A DNA stretch of 12,419 bases from Fidelibacterota bacterium (GTDB taxonomy: Bacteria > Fidelibacterota > Marinisomatia > Marinisomatales > TCS55): contig NZXJ01000018.1 of the NCBI GenBank assembly GCA_002701945.1, forward strand, positions 32 to 12,450. The letters run 5' to 3'. Of this stretch, positions 11,124 through 12,419 are shown piece by piece; positions within the stretch are counted from its first letter, which is position 1; every line of letters begins with the position of its first letter. Position numbers and translations under genes: made by a program. The notes under the pieces are model-generated. The model was given only the letters and a program-made list of their open reading frames with translations. It ran no database searches and was not told the DNA's origin.

Positions 11124-12419
11124 TTAAAATTTTTCTTCAAATGAAAGGTTTTGTTCAATTTCTTTACGAGTCCTCCATGCGTGACGTAATTTCTTTTGGG
11201 AATAAAATTCCGCTTGATTACTTCGATACATCGAATTTTTTTGAGATGCATTGCCGTATCCAATACTAACTAAGGCTTTTAAAGGACTACTAAATTCCAC
11301 TATTGCTTGAAAAGAATCTCCACCAATTGCAGCATAACGATTATCTTTGATTGGCTTATATCCAGTAACGCGAAATATTCCATATGGATCACCTGGACCT
11401 CCATTACTTGGCAAATCTATATCATCAATGATAATTCTATATACATCACCCCAAGCAACATTAAGACTATCATATTTATCAATCACATCTAAAGCAACAG
11501 ATTTAAGTTTCTCCAATGCAAACTCAATATTTTTAATTCCGTATGGTGTTTTTATAGGATTAGATTCGTCCCATGGAATTTTGAATAATTCTGGATTATC
11601 TATTTTAAAGCCTACAGCATCTACCCATTTTTTAAATAAGATCGCACCTTTACTATCATTATTTGCACAACGATCCCAATCATATAAAACAGTTGAAGCC
11701 TTGTTTAGTAACTCGTCCTCTGAAGCTATCGCAGATGAAATTAAATCATCTAGCAACCTATCTGCTAATTCCATTCTAGTATCCATTTTATAATCCAATA
11801 ATTCATTAAAAGTAATTTCCTGATCTTCGTATGCCATTCTTGCTGATCTTTGAGCTCGAAAATGCATAAAATTACGAGACATATATGAGGGATAATCATG
11901 CCGATTTAATTCTAGTGGAAGAGTTGTTGTCCAGGGTGGATCATTAGCATTTTGCAACCAACCTGATTTTGCATCAATGACTTTTGGTAATTCATCATAA
12001 GAATGTGTTTTATGCCATAATGTTGCAGGTGTATCCCCAGGGACTATTCCCAACCAATCCCAATCACCCTCTGGCCTAACAGGTGTTCTACCTCCAAATA
12101 AATGCAATATCCTTCCATCTCGATCTGCATACATAGTAGTGAAGAATGGATTTTGCAAACGACTAATTGCTTTTTCAAAGTCTTGAAAGTTTTTAGAAAG
12201 AGCCATATCAAAATATTGTTCAAATACAAAAGGTTGATCTTGACCAACTACACGTAAAGCATATGCATGATCTTCATCTTCTCTTATTATTGGGCCATGA
12301 ACTGATTCTTTTATTAAATATTTTTCTGTATTTATATCATCATTATTTTGTTTGATATTTAATTGAATAATTCTTTCATCAAAAGATTTAACATCATCTT
12401 CCCATTTATATCCACCATC
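11124..12419 (-). CDS. Penicillin acylase family Ntn hydrolase, C-terminal part (5' end outside window)
   Basis: The frame stays open to the right edge, giving 431 residues before TAA 11124-11126. The internal ATG at 12204-12206 is not the start, because family-typical sequence continues upstream of it, including ESVHGPIIR (visible residues 38-46) and HAYALRVVG (51-59). Later landmarks are FFTTMYADRDGRI, GWLQNANDPPW (153-163, whose first Asn is the likely oxyanion-hole residue), the D-SKGAILF--W block, WGDVYRI, GGDSFQAIVEF and GYGNASQKNS. This is the C-terminal half of the beta chain in the acylhomoserine-lactone, lipopeptide and penicillin acylase group. Such enzymes are exported, cut themselves into two chains and hydrolyse amide-linked acyl groups with an N-terminal serine. 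The signal peptide, alpha chain and catalytic serine lie outside the window, so activity cannot be judged. NANDPPW favours the PvdQ/aculeacin acylase-like branch over classical penicillin G acylase; the substrate is unknown. Confidence 0.9.
   Translation of the reverse strand, partial: DGGYKWEDDVKSFDERIIQLNIKQNNDDINTEKYLIKESVHGPIIREDEDHAYALRVVGQDQPFVFEQYFDMALSKNFQDFEKAISRLQNPFFTTMYADRDGRILHLFGGRTPVRPEGDWDWLGIVPGDTPATLWHKTHSYDELPKVIDAKSGWLQNANDPPWTTTLPLELNRHDYPSYMSRNFMHFRAQRSARMAYEDQEITFNELLDYKMDTRMELADRLLDDLISSAIASEDELLNKASTVLYDWDRCANNDSKGAILFKKWVDAVGFKIDNPELFKIPWDESNPIKTPYGIKNIEFALEKLKSVALDVIDKYDSLNVAWGDVYRIIIDDIDLPSNGGPGDPYGIFRVTGYKPIKDNRYAAIGGDSFQAIVEFSSPLKALVSIGYGNASQKNSMYRSNQAEFYSQKKLRHAWRTRKEIEQNLSFEEKF

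Noticed and set aside
11347..11793. 148-residue open frame on the plus strand
   Set aside because: It lies fully antisense to conserved acylase sequence and its translation has no recognisable features; it is a shadow frame.
12204..12206. ATG as the start of a 360-residue acylase
   Set aside because: The frame continues open for 71 codons to the window edge with family-typical HGPI and ALRVVG motifs, so this is an internal methionine.

Overview
This AT-rich window (roughly two thirds A+T) carries six protein-coding genes, all on the minus strand and separated by only 15 to 90 bases. It looks like one long transcription unit or two adjacent ones, cut at both ends. No RNA gene, insertion sequence, integrase or CRISPR array was seen, and no gene-free stretch exceeds 100 bases. 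The source is probably a Gram-negative-type bacterium of the Fibrobacteres-Chlorobi-Bacteroidetes (FCB) neighbourhood, possibly Marinimicrobia (SAR406). The clues are low GC, several starts without a Shine-Dalgarno sequence, a small protein resembling DUF4295, and giant secreted proteins with 'SE-L ... D--SPH ... D-AGN' Ig-like units, which I associate from memory with that group. The assignment is tentative.

In the direction of transcription (high to low coordinates) the order is as follows. (1) The C-terminal 431 residues of a penicillin-acylase-family Ntn hydrolase of the acylhomoserine-lactone/lipopeptide acylase type, with its 5' part outside the window. (2) An unrecognised 87-residue protein with a possible small beta-barrel core. 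(3) A multi-pass membrane protein of the YwaF/TIGR02206 family, the bacterial relatives of TMEM164. (4) A CNNM/CorB-type membrane protein with a CBS pair but without the usual C-terminal CorC/HlyC domain. (5) A 2861-residue exported protein that fills about 70% of the window. (6) The first 101 residues of a small basic protein whose acidic Ala-Pro-Glu tail is encoded by an 18-bp minisatellite running off the left edge.

The giant gene is the centrepiece. By hand it resolves into a signal peptide, a YD/RHS-like N-terminal region of about 170 residues, exactly 24 consecutive Ig-like units of 99 to 115 residues, and a 109-residue C-terminal domain with a lipocalin-like (TIGR03067-like) look. It contains no cysteine. 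It is most likely a long extracellular or cell-surface fibre, although no anchoring or secretion tag was recognised at its C-terminus.

Three neighbours also act at or beyond the membrane: the acylase is exported in this family, and the YwaF-like and CorB-like proteins are integral membrane proteins. The window therefore has an envelope theme, but nothing in the sequence shows that these genes share a pathway.
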